From an uncultured Verrucomicrobiota bacterium (lineage in GTDB: Bacteria > Verrucomicrobiota > Verrucomicrobiia > Opitutales > Opitutaceae), in contig CAIUGM010000008.1 in assembly GCA_903898675.1 (NCBI GenBank), forward strand, positions 1 through 64,000: 64,000 nt of DNA, written 5' to 3'. A model generated the notes under the pieces. The model was not told the origin of the DNA. It did not search any database and saw only the letters and a list, made by a program, of their open reading frames with translations. The translations under genes and the position numbers were made by a program. The first letter of the stretch is position 1, and each line of letters starts with the position of its first letter. Shown one piece after another: positions 43,918 to 53,514 of this stretch.

Positions 43918-45909
43918 TCAGGCTTGAGCCTCGGGCTTGGGCTCCTCGGCCGGAGCCGCTTCAGGGGCCGGCGTGGTTTCCGGTACGGGAGTCGATTCAA
44001 CCACGGGTTCAGCCGGGGCGGCTTCCGCCACGGTTGGTTCAGCCGGGGTCGAAGCCGTGACCGCAACCGGCGCAGCCGCCGGGGCATCGGGGAAATCAAC
44101 CGGGTCGTGCTCTTCATCGCCGGCCTCGGCGCGCTTGGCGGCTTGCGGCGCCATCGGCGGCGGCGCGAACAGCTTCCCGTCGGAGAACTCGGTCACGTAA
44201 CCTTCCATGACCAGCCAGCGGAGATCGTTGCCCATCTTGCGCAGCTTCTCGGCTTGCTCGGGCGTGAGAACGATCACGGGAGCCGGCGGCGTGCCTTCCG
44301 GCAGCGGGACGGCCGGGGCGGCGGGTGCCACCTCGATGCCCAGAAAATTCTTCGGCAGATCCTTCACGTGGATCATCGGGCTCTTCTCGATGAAATCGAT
44401 CAGGGCCGCGATCGTCTCGGAGAACACCTGACCCGGCACCCGGAAGCGGCGCTTGACGGCGCAGACGTAGGAAACACCGCGGGAACCCTTCTTGAAGATC
44501 GTGAAACCCTCGCGACGCAGCCGGCCGCGCAGGGCGTTGGCCGTGTCGAGCGGGAACCGGCGCTGGCGTTCCACGTGGCCCTCAAGGGCGCGGCGGATTT
44601 CACCTTGCGGGAGCTTCTCGATGAGCTTGCCGTGGAAACGGACATTCTCGACCGCACGGACCACTTTGTCGCGGGCATTGGCCAGCAAATACAGGCGGGC
44701 GTCCTCGATGCTGTCAAAGGACAGGGCCTCGGGCGCGGCCGGGACCGGCACCTCAGCAGCAGCCGGGGCCGTCACTTCTGCGACTGGCACGGGAGCATCA
44801 ACCGGGGCGGCCGGAGTCTCGGCCACCGGCGCCTCGGCCGGCTTCGCCTCGGCGGCGACGGATTCAAAGGGAGGAATGGTACCAGACTTGGGCGCCACCG
44901 GTTTCCAGGTGTAGCGCGTGGCCTTCTTCATTTTCTCCAGCCACTGGGCCGCGACCTCGGGCTCGCGCACCGAGACGATGCTCTCGCGGAAGCGCTCGAA
45001 CGGCATGCGGCTGAGCTTGGCGGCGTGGTGCTGCTGGAGGATCTGCTGGTAGCGGTGGTAATTCGGCGGCCCGAGGAGCTCACCGGTGATGCCACACTTG
45101 TTGATGATGGGGAAATTGCCCTTGGGCGGCTCGATCTCGACTTCCTGGGTATCAAAGAAAGCCCCGAGGTTGTTGCCGAGCACGTGCTGGATCGCCGCCT
45201 CCTCCGTATCGAACGGGAGGTGGTCGGGCAGCGACATATAAAGCGGGCTGGCTTTCGCCGGCACGGGCGCGGGCCGGCCCGCCGCCGCCTCGCCCTCGGC
45301 GGGCGTATTCTCCGCCGGGAAGTCGGGCCGCGCGGGCTTGGCGCGCTGCAGCACGATCACAAACCGGTCGTTTTTCTCGAGCACGGCCTTGGTGATTTCG
45401 AAAAGCTGATAGGTGCGGCAGGAAGCGCGCACGGCTTTGACCATCGCGGCAAAGCCGGTGTCCTCCGGATAGCAGGTCGCGACAAAATACGGGCTCATGT
45501 ACGGCGCGCGGTCAAACTGCTGGCCGCCACCCTCGCGGCGCTCGCCCCCACCCCCGCCGCGGAAATCACGGCGCGGACCGCCCGGGCCGCGATCAAAACG
45601 GCCGCGGTCACCCGCCGGCGGACGCTCACCTTGCGGCTGCGGCTGGCCTTGGGCCCCTGGCGCGGACGGCGCTGCTCCCGGCCCGGCCGGCTTGTGGAAC
45701 GTCCGGCGATCACGCTGGGCCGGACCACGGTTGCCGCCGTCATCGCGACGCTCGCGACGGTCACCGCGATCGAAATCGCGCCGGCCGCCGGGGGAGACGG
45801 GTTTTACCTCGGTCCACTGGGTCCCGAAGTTAAAGCTCTGCAACTGGCTCAGGTCGATTTTGTTCAATCCTGAGTCGTTGGTTTCGTTGGCGGTCTTATT
45901 GTCGTCCAT
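43918..45909 (-). CDS. Large protein with RG-rich disordered N-terminus and EAPA-rich tail
   Basis: The 663-residue protein starts MDDNKTANETNDSGLNK. A disordered region rich in Arg, Gly and Asp follows (GGRRDFDRGDRRERRD, GPGGPRRDFRGGGGG), as in RNA-binding RGG segments. A folded central part has YFVATCYPEDTGFAAMVKAV and GNFPIINKCGITGELLGPP. A second folded part is in the C-terminal half (RRALEGHVERQRRFPLD, FRVPGQVFSETIAALI). The last about 70 residues are Ala/Pro/Glu repeats. It may bind RNA or ribosomes. No family is named. The first frame Met (to 46035) lies upstream in unlikely sequence. Confidence 0.75.
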   Translation of the reverse strand: MDDNKTANETNDSGLNKIDLSQLQSFNFGTQWTEVKPVSPGGRRDFDRGDRRERRDDGGNRGPAQRDRRTFHKPAGPGAAPSAPGAQGQPQPQGERPPAGDRGRFDRGPGGPRRDFRGGGGGERREGGGQQFDRAPYMSPYFVATCYPEDTGFAAMVKAVRASCRTYQLFEITKAVLEKNDRFVIVLQRAKPARPDFPAENTPAEGEAAAGRPAPVPAKASPLYMSLPDHLPFDTEEAAIQHVLGNNLGAFFDTQEVEIEPPKGNFPIINKCGITGELLGPPNYHRYQQILQQHHAAKLSRMPFERFRESIVSVREPEVAAQWLEKMKKATRYTWKPVAPKSGTIPPFESVAAEAKPAEAPVAETPAAPVDAPVPVAEVTAPAAAEVPVPAAPEALSFDSIEDARLYLLANARDKVVRAVENVRFHGKLIEKLPQGEIRRALEGHVERQRRFPLDTANALRGRLRREGFTIFKKGSRGVSYVCAVKRRFRVPGQVFSETIAALIDFIEKSPMIHVKDLPKNFLGIEVAPAAPAVPLPEGTPPAPVIVLTPEQAEKLRKMGNDLRWLVMEGYVTEFSDGKLFAPPPMAPQAAKRAEAGDEEHDPVDFPDAPAAAPVAVTASTPAEPTVAEAAPAEPVVESTPVPETTPAPEAAPAEEPKPEAQA

Positions 45910-46043
45910 GAATGGGCGGGAAACGGGCGTGGCTACCCGGTATGAGTCGATTGATTGCTGGGTGTTCCGCGACACTTGGTCGGGCGCGCGGTAAAGACGC
46001 AGTGTCCAAAGAATAAAACCACGAAGCAAGCGCATTTCGGGGC

Positions 46044-46073
46044 TTTACAAGCCCCGTCGGATTTACCTATGTC
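46044..46073 (+). promoter_or_regulatory. Candidate promoter of the tRNA-Leu gene
   Basis: TTTACA at 46044-46049 and TATGTC at 46068-46073 are 18 bases apart and end 21 bases before the mature tRNA. Spacing fits a sigma-70 promoter. Confidence 0.4.
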
Positions 46074-46094
46074 AGCCCTTCCAAGGTTGGAAAT

Positions 46095-46179
46095 GCTCGG
46101 GTGGTGGAATTGGTAGACACACACGTTTGAGGTGCGTGTGCCGTAAGGCGTGCAGGTTCGAGTCCTGTCCCGAGCACCA
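46095..46179 (+). tRNA. tRNA-Leu (anticodon GAG)
   Basis: The acceptor 5' strand is GCTCGGG and the 3' strand is CCCGAGC, followed by discriminator A and an encoded CCA. The D arm GTGGAATTGGTAGACAC is typical of class II tRNAs. The anticodon arm is CACGT-TTGAGGT-GCGTG, placing GAG in the loop. A long variable arm (TGCCGTAAGGCGT) and T arm GCAGG-TTCGAGT-CCTGT complete it. It reads Leu codons CUC and CUU. Confidence 0.97.
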
Positions 46180-46180
46180 G

Positions 46181-46293
46181 CCTTCGCCAGGCCTACGGCT
46201 GGCAGTCCAGTCCCAGTTAGAGGGCAAGCGTTGGGCACACTTTCGATCATCGATTACCAAGGCGAAAGCTGCCGTCCATAGGCTTGGCGAAGG
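46181..46293. repeat. Inverted repeat directly after the tRNA-Leu CCA end
   Basis: CCTTCGCCAGGCCTA at 46181-46195 and TAGGCTTGGCGAAGG at 46279-46293 are reverse complements with one mismatch. The left copy starts two bases after the CCA. The enclosed 83 bases contain no credible gene. A GIY-YIG gene follows at 46438. Confidence 0.75.
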
Positions 46294-46437
46294 ACGGCTT
46301 TCACTTCCGCCACAGCTGGAATACGCTCCTGCAACCTAGATTAAGGCTGGCAGGCCCAATTGACACAATGAGGGACGACGCGAAAGCTGCGCGTTGCTGA
46401 CGGTATTTCCTCACGAAGACTTCATCTCATAGTTGCG

Positions 46438-46716
46438 ATGACCTATGTCTACCTCATCGAGAGCGCCAGCCTGAGGCAGCAGCATTACGCGGGAATTACT
46501 CGAAACTTAAAGCTGCGGCTGACTCACCACAACGAAGGCAAATCGCCCCATACGCGTAGATTCAAACCGTGGAACCTAGTCACGTATGTAGGATTTGCCG
46601 ACGAACTAGCCGCACTTGCCTTCGAGAAATACCTCAAAACCGGATCGGGAAAAACCTTTCTGAAAAGGCATTTCCTAAGACCTACGCGCAGCCCTATGAC
46701 TCTCCCCCGCCCCTAA
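46438..46716 (+). CDS. GIY-YIG nuclease superfamily small protein
   Basis: The 92-residue protein has the GIY-YIG core in variant form: YVYLIESASLRQQHYAGIT, then NLKLRLTHHNEGKSPHTRRF and a C-terminal FEKYLKTGSGKTFLKRH. In the family the first GIY and second YIG Tyr are the active-site residues, and here the motifs read VYL and YAGI. The overall layout matches the small YhbQ/UPF0213-type GIY-YIG proteins. It follows an inverted repeat immediately after a tRNA gene, and its A+T content is somewhat higher than its neighbours'. It may be part of a small mobile element. Confidence 0.8.
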   Translation: MTYVYLIESASLRQQHYAGITRNLKLRLTHHNEGKSPHTRRFKPWNLVTYVGFADELAALAFEKYLKTGSGKTFLKRHFLRPTRSPMTLPRP

Positions 46717-46766
46717 CACGTTTGACCGCGGCACATTTCTGAAGAAGGTAGGCGCCGTTAAGCCCC

Positions 46767-47684
46767 ATGAAATCCGACGCCATCAAACAGGCCCTGCTCG
46801 AATCCTATGCCCGCGATGGCGGCATCAACCACCTGGATGGCGTCAACCTGCCGGCCCAGGACGTGGTCAGCGAGCTCGCCCGCGACTTCATGCATGTGCT
46901 GTTTCCCGGGTATTTCCAGCAGACCGGGCTGGCCCGGAACGATGTGCCCGCCTGGCTCGACGGCCTGCTCGCCAAGATCGACCAGCGCCTGACCACCGAG
47001 ATCGAGAAGAGCCTGCGCTTCGCCAAGGATGCCGAGCCGACGGCCAATGCCCGCCGCATCGCCAACGACCTGCTGGCGCAACTGCCGGAAATCCGCCGCA
47101 TCGTGCAGACGGACGTCACCGCCGCCTTCACCGGCGATCCCGCCGCGCGCAGCGTCGAGGAGATCATCGTCGCCTACCCGTGCGTCCTGGCCATCTCCCT
47201 GCAACGCATCGCCCACGTGCTCTACCGGCTCGGCGTGCCCTTGCTGCCGCGCATGCTCACCGAGTACGGGCATGAGCGCACCGGCGTCGACATCCATCCC
47301 GGGGCCCGGATCGGCACGCACTTCTTCATCGACCACTGCGCGGGCGTCGTCATCGGCGAGACGGCCACCATCGGCAACCATGTGAAACTTTACCAGGGCG
47401 TGACGCTCGGGGCCAAATCGTTCGAGGTCGACAACGCCGGCAACCCGGTGAAAGGCGTGAAGCGCCACCCGGCCATCGGGGATCACGTCACGATCTACGC
47501 CCACGCCACCATCCTGGGCGGCGACACCGTCATCGGTTCGAACTCGGTCATCGGCGGCAATGTCTGGCTGCTAAAATCCATCGCGCCGAACAGCATCGCG
47601 TACTACAAGAGCGACGACCTCGTCATCCGCGCGCGCGAGAAGAAGGAAGCAATGGTCGAGGACGCAGGTGACTGGATGATCTAG
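46767..47684 (+). CDS. cysE: Serine O-acetyltransferase
   Basis: CysE makes O-acetylserine from serine and acetyl-CoA, the step before cysteine. The 305-residue protein has a long helical N-terminal part. A left-handed beta-helix of hexapeptide repeats follows: GVDIHPGARIGTHFFIDHCA then GVVIGETATIGNHVKLYQGV, with the catalytic His in DHCAG. RHPAIGDHVTIYAHATILGG and a C-terminal tail after SIAYYK complete it. The helical N-terminus and length match the longer EpsC-type forms. It is alone on its strand, after the GIY-YIG gene. Confidence 0.95.
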   Translation: MKSDAIKQALLESYARDGGINHLDGVNLPAQDVVSELARDFMHVLFPGYFQQTGLARNDVPAWLDGLLAKIDQRLTTEIEKSLRFAKDAEPTANARRIANDLLAQLPEIRRIVQTDVTAAFTGDPAARSVEEIIVAYPCVLAISLQRIAHVLYRLGVPLLPRMLTEYGHERTGVDIHPGARIGTHFFIDHCAGVVIGETATIGNHVKLYQGVTLGAKSFEVDNAGNPVKGVKRHPAIGDHVTIYAHATILGGDTVIGSNSVIGGNVWLLKSIAPNSIAYYKSDDLVIRAREKKEAMVEDAGDWMI

Positions 47685-47772
47685 TCATTTTCGATTGCGC
47701 GCAATCGCGCTGCGGGTCGCAACATGAGGGTCCGTCACCCGCAGGGCCGCGGCCGGCCCTCCCACCATCCGA

Positions 47773-48834
47773 CTACCGCCGCTGCCTCACCGCCAGCGCC
47801 CGGGCCACCTCGCTGGCAAAGAACGGACCGCGGTAGATCAGGCCCGTATAGAGCTGCACCAGCGTCGCACCGGCATCGAGTTTCTCGCCCGCCGACTCCT
47901 CGTCCATGATCCCGCCCACGCCAATGATCGGCAGGCGGCCGGCCGTGCGGCGCGAAATAAAGTTGATGATCGCGGTGGCCCGGTGCCGCAACGGCCGCCC
48001 GCTCAATCCTCCCGCCTGCTCCGCCGTCGCGAGGCGGCCCGGCCGGGCCAGCGTGGTGTTCGTGGCAATGATGCCGTCGAGCTTGAGCTCGTCGATCACC
48101 CCGAGGGCCGCGTCGATCTGCGGATAGGTCAGATCGGGGGCGATCTTGAGGAGGATGGGCCGGCGCGGCCGTCCCGCCGTGACCCGGGCCTTGTTCTCGT
48201 CGACCAGGGCGGCCAGCAGCGGCTTGAGCCAGGCCGCATCCTGGAGTTCGCGCAGGCCGGGCGTGTTCGGGCTGCTGACATTCACCGCCACATAGTCGGC
48301 ATGATCCGCGAGCAGCCGGAAGCTGCCGAGGTAATCCTCCGTCGCGCGGTCCAGGGAGGTGACCTTGCTCTTGCCGAGGTTGATCCCGAGGGGAATCTTC
48401 CGCCGGCCAGGCGCGGCCCCCTTCGACAGCCTCGCCGCCAAGACCGCCGCACCCGCATTGTTGAAACCCATCCGGTTGATCACCGCCTCGTCCGCCGGGT
48501 AGCGGAAGGCGCGCGGCCGGGGATTGCCCGGCTGGGCGTGCAGGGTGACGGTGCCAATCTCCACATGCCCGAAGCCCAGCGCCGCCGCGGCCGTCCACGC
48601 CTCGCCGTTCTTGTCGAACCCGGCCGCCAGGCCGACTGCGTTGGGGAATTTCAAACCGAGGCACTCCACCGGACGGTAACGCGCCGGGGACAGCTGGTTC
48701 CACTGCTCGAGGAGGGCGCACAGCGGCCGCAGCCGGCCGAGCCCGGCCAGGGCCGCCACCCCCAGTTCATGCGCCCGCTCGGGATCGAGGCGGAAAAGCG
48801 CCGGTTTGACCGCATGTTGATAAAGCCATCCCAT
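47773..48834 (-). CDS. pyrD: Dihydroorotate dehydrogenase (quinone)
   Basis: The class 2 enzyme oxidises dihydroorotate to orotate and passes electrons to quinone at the membrane. The Met of [11 protein letters not shown] was chosen (353 residues). The N-terminal helices of the class 2 membrane-associating region are present, then [45 protein letters not shown] (catalytic Ser of class 2 enzymes in SSPNTPGLR) and [10 protein letters not shown]. The barrel end has [15 protein letters not shown] and [12 protein letters not shown]. Confidence 0.95.
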   Translation of the reverse strand: MGWLYQHAVKPALFRLDPERAHELGVAALAGLGRLRPLCALLEQWNQLSPARYRPVECLGLKFPNAVGLAAGFDKNGEAWTAAAALGFGHVEIGTVTLHAQPGNPRPRAFRYPADEAVINRMGFNNAGAAVLAARLSKGAAPGRRKIPLGINLGKSKVTSLDRATEDYLGSFRLLADHADYVAVNVSSPNTPGLRELQDAAWLKPLLAALVDENKARVTAGRPRRPILLKIAPDLTYPQIDAALGVIDELKLDGIIATNTTLARPGRLATAEQAGGLSGRPLRHRATAIINFISRRTAGRLPIIGVGGIMDEESAGEKLDAGATLVQLYTGLIYRGPFFASEVARALAVRQRR

Positions 48835-49053
48835 TTGCGGCGGACAGTGGCACCGGAGCGCCAAGATTCAAGCCCGGCCGGGAACGCGCCGGGACTAATT
48901 TTTTGGTCTTGTTATTTCGCCGACCCGTTCCACCCTGCCGCGAAATTTGCGCCCGCGTCCCGGGCGCCGGAAAGTTTTTCCAACTTTTGCGTTTCAAGAT
49001 TTGACAAGGGCTGAATCGCCCCCTTTTCGTGCAGCTAAATCAGCAACAACCAC

Positions 49054-49842
49054 ATGGCGAAAGGCTCTCCTCAACTCGAATGGTGCATAGTCCGGCTCGG
49101 TGAAGACCACAATTGGTGGGTCGACGAAGTCAGCGACGCCGTGCACTGGGACGTCGACGGCCTGAGCATCATCGATCCCCGCCAGGTCGACCACATCATC
49201 GAGCTGATCGAGCCGCTCCGCGAATACGGCTTCAACTCCGACGTCTTCGAGCGCGCCTTCATCCCCTTCCGCATCGCCAAGGATCTCGGCAAGGGCCGCG
49301 TCCGCCTCGCCCGCACGAAGCAGCCGCTGCTGGAGTCCGAGGAAAAGCTTTTCGCGCTGCCGGACATCATCGACGAGGAGAACGGGCCGTACGCCGATTT
49401 CCTCGACCACATTACCCGCCTGCGCGTCAAGCTGCTCAACGACCTGCTCGACTTCGAGGAGAAGTTGACGGTCGACGAGGTCGAGGACCAGCTCCGCGAG
49501 GCCCAGAACAACGACTTTATCGAGGGCAAGGCCGTGCATCTCTTCCAGGAGATGACCGCCATCCTCGACTTCATGCCCGAGGGTTACGGCGACGACGATG
49601 ACGAGACCGAGAAGCGCTCCGTCGAGGACGACGCCGACGACATCCCCGAGATCGAGGCCGGCGAGGAGGAAAAACTCAAGAACGACGCCTCCCTCAAGTG
49701 GGATGACGACGAGGACGGCGAGGACGAGAAGGACGAGGACGGCAAGCCGGCCAAGGACGGTGACGACGATGATGAGGACGAGGACAAGGAAGACGGCGAA
49801 GAGGACGACAAGCCCAAGAGCAGCAAGCGCAGCCGCAGTTAA
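49054..49842 (+). CDS. Hypothetical protein with highly acidic disordered tail
   Basis: The 262-residue protein starts MAKGSPQLEWCIVRLGEDHN. A folded N-terminal part is rich in hydrophobic and acidic residues (SIIDPRQVDHIIELIEPL, VKLLNDLLDFEEKLTVDEVE). The last about 80 residues are almost only Asp, Glu and Lys, ending SSKRSRS. No family is recognised. The N-terminal part may be a folded interaction domain and the tail may bind basic partners. It follows pyrD, in the opposite direction, and the export lipoprotein starts 49 bases after its stop. Confidence 0.8.
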   Translation: MAKGSPQLEWCIVRLGEDHNWWVDEVSDAVHWDVDGLSIIDPRQVDHIIELIEPLREYGFNSDVFERAFIPFRIAKDLGKGRVRLARTKQPLLESEEKLFALPDIIDEENGPYADFLDHITRLRVKLLNDLLDFEEKLTVDEVEDQLREAQNNDFIEGKAVHLFQEMTAILDFMPEGYGDDDDETEKRSVEDDADDIPEIEAGEEEKLKNDASLKWDDDEDGEDEKDEDGKPAKDGDDDDEDEDKEDGEEDDKPKSSKRSRS

Positions 49843-49891
49843 AACGCTTGTTGCCACGATGCGGGCAATCACTCACTTACGAGTCACCCGC

Positions 49892-50494
49892 ATGTTTTTG
49901 TCCCGTCTGTCCCCCCTGTTGGCTGCGCTGGCCTTCCTGCTCCTGGGCGCCGGCTGCGCCACCGGCGAGGGCGGTTCGACCGCCGCGGGCACGAACCCCA
50001 ACGTCGCCGCGCCCTCCACTTCCGCGCAGCTGCGGCCGGGTGACACGATGATCGTGTCCCTGCTCAGCATCCCCGAGCCGATCAACAGCAACGTGCAGAT
50101 CGATGAGCAGGGCCTGATCCGGCTCCAGTATATCGGGGCGGTCACCGCCGCCGGCCTCACCACCTCCGAGCTCTCGCAGAGCATCCGCGACGCGTACATC
50201 AACAAGAAGTTTTTCACGACCCTCGACGTCTCGGTCAACGTGACCGAGCGCTACATCTATATCGGCGGCGAGGTCCAGCGCCCGGGCCGCATCGTCTGGT
50301 CGCCCGACCTCACCCTGACGAAGGCCGTGCAGTCCGCCGGCGGCTTCACCCTCTACGCCAAGGAAGCGCGGGTCATGCTCACGCGCGACCGCAAGGCCTA
50401 CGATTTCGACGTCAAGCTCGCCCAGCGCCACCCCGAGCAGGATCCGCTGCTCTTTCCCGGTGACTCGATTCAGGTGCCTCGTTCGGCATTCTAA
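49892..50494 (+). CDS. Polysaccharide export (Wza-like) lipoprotein
   Basis: The 200-residue lipoprotein starts [20 protein letters not shown] with lipobox GAGC. The rest has the Poly_export domain ([20 protein letters not shown] then [20 protein letters not shown]) and a SLBB-like C-terminal part ([31 protein letters not shown]). A second Met 33 bases upstream (49859) is an alternative. Such proteins form the outer-membrane channel for capsule or exopolysaccharide. No other polysaccharide export gene is adjacent. Confidence 0.88.
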   Translation: MFLSRLSPLLAALAFLLLGAGCATGEGGSTAAGTNPNVAAPSTSAQLRPGDTMIVSLLSIPEPINSNVQIDEQGLIRLQYIGAVTAAGLTTSELSQSIRDAYINKKFFTTLDVSVNVTERYIYIGGEVQRPGRIVWSPDLTLTKAVQSAGGFTLYAKEARVMLTRDRKAYDFDVKLAQRHPEQDPLLFPGDSIQVPRSAF

Positions 50495-50511
50495 GTGCTC
50501 CGCTTAGAGGC

Positions 50512-52026
50512 ATGAATCTCTTTCAAACGAAACCCGTCGCCACGCTCATTGCTGAGTCCGAGGCGACCGGGGAGCACGCGATGAAACGCGAGCTCGGGCC
50601 GCTCAACCTCATCAGCCTGGGCATCGGCTCGGTCGTGGGTGCCGGTATTTTCGTGCTGGCGGGCACTTCCGCCGCCAACTACGCCGGACCGGCCATCGTT
50701 CTTTCGTACATCCTGTGCGGCATCTCCTGCCTGTTCGCCGGCCTGTGCTATGCGGAGTTCGCCACGATGATCCCCGTCGCGGGCAGCGCCTACACCTACA
50801 CCTATGCCACGATGGGCGAGCTGCTCGCCTGGGTCATCGGCTGGGACTTGATCCTCGAGTACCTATTCTCTGGCGCCGCGGTGGCGGTCAGTTGGTCGGG
50901 TGCGTTCCAGGGTTTGCTCAGCGAATTCGGTGTCACCATTCCCTCCGTCATCGGTTCGGCGCCCTTTGCCATCGACCGGACCCAGCTGCTCACTTCCCAC
51001 CTGCTGGGCATGTCCTTTGACTACCATCCGCTGGTCACTACCGGCAGCCTGATCAACCTGCCGGCCGTTTTCATCTCCCTGGCCCTGACGGTCGTGCTCG
51101 TCATCGGCATCAAGGAGTCCGCCAATTTCAACAACTCCATGGTCCTGGTGAAAGTCGGCGTGCTGCTGGTGCTGATCACCTACGGCCTCTGGTGGATGCT
51201 GGGCCACCGCGATATCGTCATCGCCAACTGGACCCCGTTCATCCCGCCCAACAACGGCACCTTCGGCGAGTTCGGCTGGAGCGGCGTCTTCAAGGGCTCC
51301 GCCGTCATATTTTTTGCGTACGTTGGCTTCGACAACGTCTCGTGCGCGGCCCAAGAGGCTCGGAACCCCCAGCGCGACATGCCCATCGGCCTGCTCGGCT
51401 GTCTGGCGATCTGCTCCTTCCTCTTCATCGGCGTGTCCGCCGTGCTGACGGGCATGGTGAACTACACGAAATTGGGTGTCGACGCCCCGTTCGTCTACGT
51501 CCTGCAGCAGGTCAGCGCGCCGGCTTGGCTGCGGTTCAGCATCGAAATCGCGACGATCGCCGGACTCACCTCGGTCTGCCTCGTCTCGCTGCTCGGCCAG
51601 CCGCGCATCTTCTTCTCGATGGCCAAGGACGGCCTCCTGCCGGCCTCCTTCGGCAAGTTGCACCCGCGCTTCCGCACGCCGTATCTGCCGACCATCCTCA
51701 CGGGCGTGGTCTGCGCGATCGTCGCCGGCCTGCTGCCACTCGACCTCTTGGGCGAGCTCATCTCGATCGGCACCCTCATGGCCTTTGCCCTGGTCTGCGC
51801 CGGTGTCTGGGTGCTGCGTGTGAAACGGCCCGATCTGCCCCGCCCCTTCCGCACTCCCTGGCTGCCACTCGTGTCCGTCCTCGGCGTGATGACCTGCGTA
51901 ATCCAGATGTACATGCTGCCGCCCGACACCTGGCTGCGTCTCGGCATCTGGATGGCCCTCGGCTTCGCAGTCTACTTCGGCTACAGCGTCAAGCACAGCA
52001 CCCTGCGAAACGGTCCGCAGAAGTAA
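50512..52026 (+). CDS. APC-superfamily amino-acid permease
   Basis: The 504-residue protein has about 12-14 membrane segments. [21 protein letters not shown] near the N-terminus is the APC unwound-helix motif, and [20 protein letters not shown] follows. [20 protein letters not shown] is the CAT-type cationic amino-acid transporter motif. The layout matches YfnA/CAT-like permeases. The substrate cannot be read. The AGAGG before its start is among the few ribosome-binding-like sequences in the window. Confidence 0.92.
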   Translation: MNLFQTKPVATLIAESEATGEHAMKRELGPLNLISLGIGSVVGAGIFVLAGTSAANYAGPAIVLSYILCGISCLFAGLCYAEFATMIPVAGSAYTYTYATMGELLAWVIGWDLILEYLFSGAAVAVSWSGAFQGLLSEFGVTIPSVIGSAPFAIDRTQLLTSHLLGMSFDYHPLVTTGSLINLPAVFISLALTVVLVIGIKESANFNNSMVLVKVGVLLVLITYGLWWMLGHRDIVIANWTPFIPPNNGTFGEFGWSGVFKGSAVIFFAYVGFDNVSCAAQEARNPQRDMPIGLLGCLAICSFLFIGVSAVLTGMVNYTKLGVDAPFVYVLQQVSAPAWLRFSIEIATIAGLTSVCLVSLLGQPRIFFSMAKDGLLPASFGKLHPRFRTPYLPTILTGVVCAIVAGLLPLDLLGELISIGTLMAFALVCAGVWVLRVKRPDLPRPFRTPWLPLVSVLGVMTCVIQMYMLPPDTWLRLGIWMALGFAVYFGYSVKHSTLRNGPQK

Positions 52027-52136
52027 GCCGGGGCCGGGCACGGCCGCGGCCAGTTGAAAGCTGAGGGTTGAGAGACCGGACCGCTTCTGCGGCCTGAACC
52101 GTCAAAGGTGAGCCAGCGATTAGTCCGGCTTGGTCC

Positions 52137-52466
52137 TCAGGTCGCGTCTCCTCCGACAAACTGCCGCGCTTCTCGCGCCAGCACCAGCCAATCCACGTCA
52201 GCGGCAGGGTCGACCGCAAGCCACTCCTTCATCACCCGCCCTGGTCCCGGCTCAAATCGCACCCCCGCTCCTGATTCAATCAACGCATCGACTCTCTTCC
52301 GGGGCAGCTTCACGACAAAGTTTCCCTTCGACGAGACCATCGCGAAAATCTTCCCGCCGACACAGAGGGCCGAGGAGCCAAAACCACGCTTCGCGGCCCC
52401 GACGGTCACTCCGCGGCTGCGCCTCAGCGCCGCCACTATTTTTGCAAACTTCGCTGCCGCGTCCAT
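52137..52466 (-). CDS. TfoX N-terminal / MmcQ-YjbR-like protein
   Basis: The 109-residue protein has AAKRGFGSSALCVGGKIFAM then VSSKGNFVVKLPRKRVDALI and a C-terminal FEPGPGRVMKEWLAVDP. These are the conserved strands of the TfoX N-terminal and YjbR families (FG, GKxFA, KLP, GRxMKEW). Both are small alpha/beta proteins of unsettled function. It lies 21 bases after hemB on the same strand. Confidence 0.8.
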   Translation of the reverse strand: MDAAAKFAKIVAALRRSRGVTVGAAKRGFGSSALCVGGKIFAMVSSKGNFVVKLPRKRVDALIESGAGVRFEPGPGRVMKEWLAVDPAADVDWLVLAREARQFVGGDAT

Positions 52467-52487
52467 TGAGCAGGGTTTGCCGGACCT

Positions 52488-53507
52488 TCACCTTTTGTCT
52501 TTCAACTGCTTCGCCACTTCCTTGGCGAAGTAGGTCAAAATCATGTCCGCCCCGGCGCGCTTGATCGCCAGCAGGGACTCATCCCGGCACCGCGCCAGGT
52601 CGAGCCAGCCGAGCTGGGCGGCCGCCTGGATCTGGGCGTACTCGCCGGAAATCTGGTAGGCCGCCACCGGGACGCGGGTGGAATTCCGCACATCGCGAAT
52701 GATGTCGAGGTAAAGCCCGGCGGGCTTGACCATGACAATGTCCGCTCCCTCGGCGATATCGAGCTGCACCTCGCGGACGGCCTCGCGGCGGTTGGCCGGG
52801 TCCATCTGGTACGTGGCCTTGCTGAGCAGGCGGGTCCCCGCCGCCTTGGCGCTGCCGACGGCGTCGCGGAACGGGCCGTAGTAGGCCGAATTGTATTTCG
52901 CCGAGTAGGCGATGATGCCCGTGCCGGTGTGGCCCGCGGCATCGAGGGCCTTACGGATCGCCCCCACCCGGCCGTCCATCATGTCGGACGGCGCGACGAA
53001 ATCCACGCCGGCGTCCGCCTGCATGACCGCCATGCGGCAAAGAATCGCCACGGTCCGGTCGTTGTCGACGTCGTCCTGCGCCGCGTTCAACACGCCGTCG
53101 TGGCCGTGGCTCGTGTAAGGATCAAGCGCGACATCGGTGATCACCGTCAGCTCCGGCACGGCGGCCTTCACGGCGCGGACCGCGCGCAGGACGAGCGTCC
53201 TCTTGTTCAGGGCCTGGGTGCCGTTGGCATCCTTCAGCCTGGCGTCGAGCTTCGGAAACAGCGCCACGGCGGGGATACCCAGCGCGTGCAGTTCCGCGCA
53301 TTCCTTGACGAGATCGGCGATGCTGAAGCGGCTGACCCCCGGCATCGACCCGATCGGCTCGGGCGCACCCTTGCCGTCGACCACGAACAGCGGCGCGATC
53401 AGGTCCTCCACCCGGAGCACGGTCTCGGCGACCAGCGAGCGGCGGCTGTGCTGCCGGCGCAGGCGGCGGGGACGGTGGGTCAGGGGGAGCTGGAAGTTCT
53501 TGGCCAT
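52488..53507 (-). CDS. hemB: Delta-aminolevulinic acid dehydratase, magnesium-type
   Basis: HemB joins two 5-aminolevulinates to porphobilinogen in heme synthesis. The 339-residue protein has RRLRRQHSRRSLVAETV, then DVALDPYTSHGHDGVL where zinc-dependent enzymes have three Cys. Here the sites are Ala, Asp and Asp, so it is the Mg-dependent, non-zinc type, as in Pseudomonas. The two catalytic Lys are in SAKYNSAYYGP and VMVKPAGLYLDI. The length is normal. Confidence 0.95.
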   Translation of the reverse strand: MAKNFQLPLTHRPRRLRRQHSRRSLVAETVLRVEDLIAPLFVVDGKGAPEPIGSMPGVSRFSIADLVKECAELHALGIPAVALFPKLDARLKDANGTQALNKRTLVLRAVRAVKAAVPELTVITDVALDPYTSHGHDGVLNAAQDDVDNDRTVAILCRMAVMQADAGVDFVAPSDMMDGRVGAIRKALDAAGHTGTGIIAYSAKYNSAYYGPFRDAVGSAKAAGTRLLSKATYQMDPANRREAVREVQLDIAEGADIVMVKPAGLYLDIIRDVRNSTRVPVAAYQISGEYAQIQAAAQLGWLDLARCRDESLLAIKRAGADMILTYFAKEVAKQLKDKR

Positions 53508-53514
53508 GTTTTTA

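Noticed and set aside
43804-45873. 689-residue plus-strand frame opposite the RG/EAPA-rich gene
   Set aside because: It crosses the terminator and the low-complexity coding region. The minus-strand gene has a terminator in the right place and plausible domains, so the plus frame is a shadow.
49001-49006. TTGACA before the acidic-tailed gene as a promoter
   Set aside because: The -35 match is perfect, but 15-19 bases downstream there is only TTTTCG-like sequence with no recognisable -10 box.
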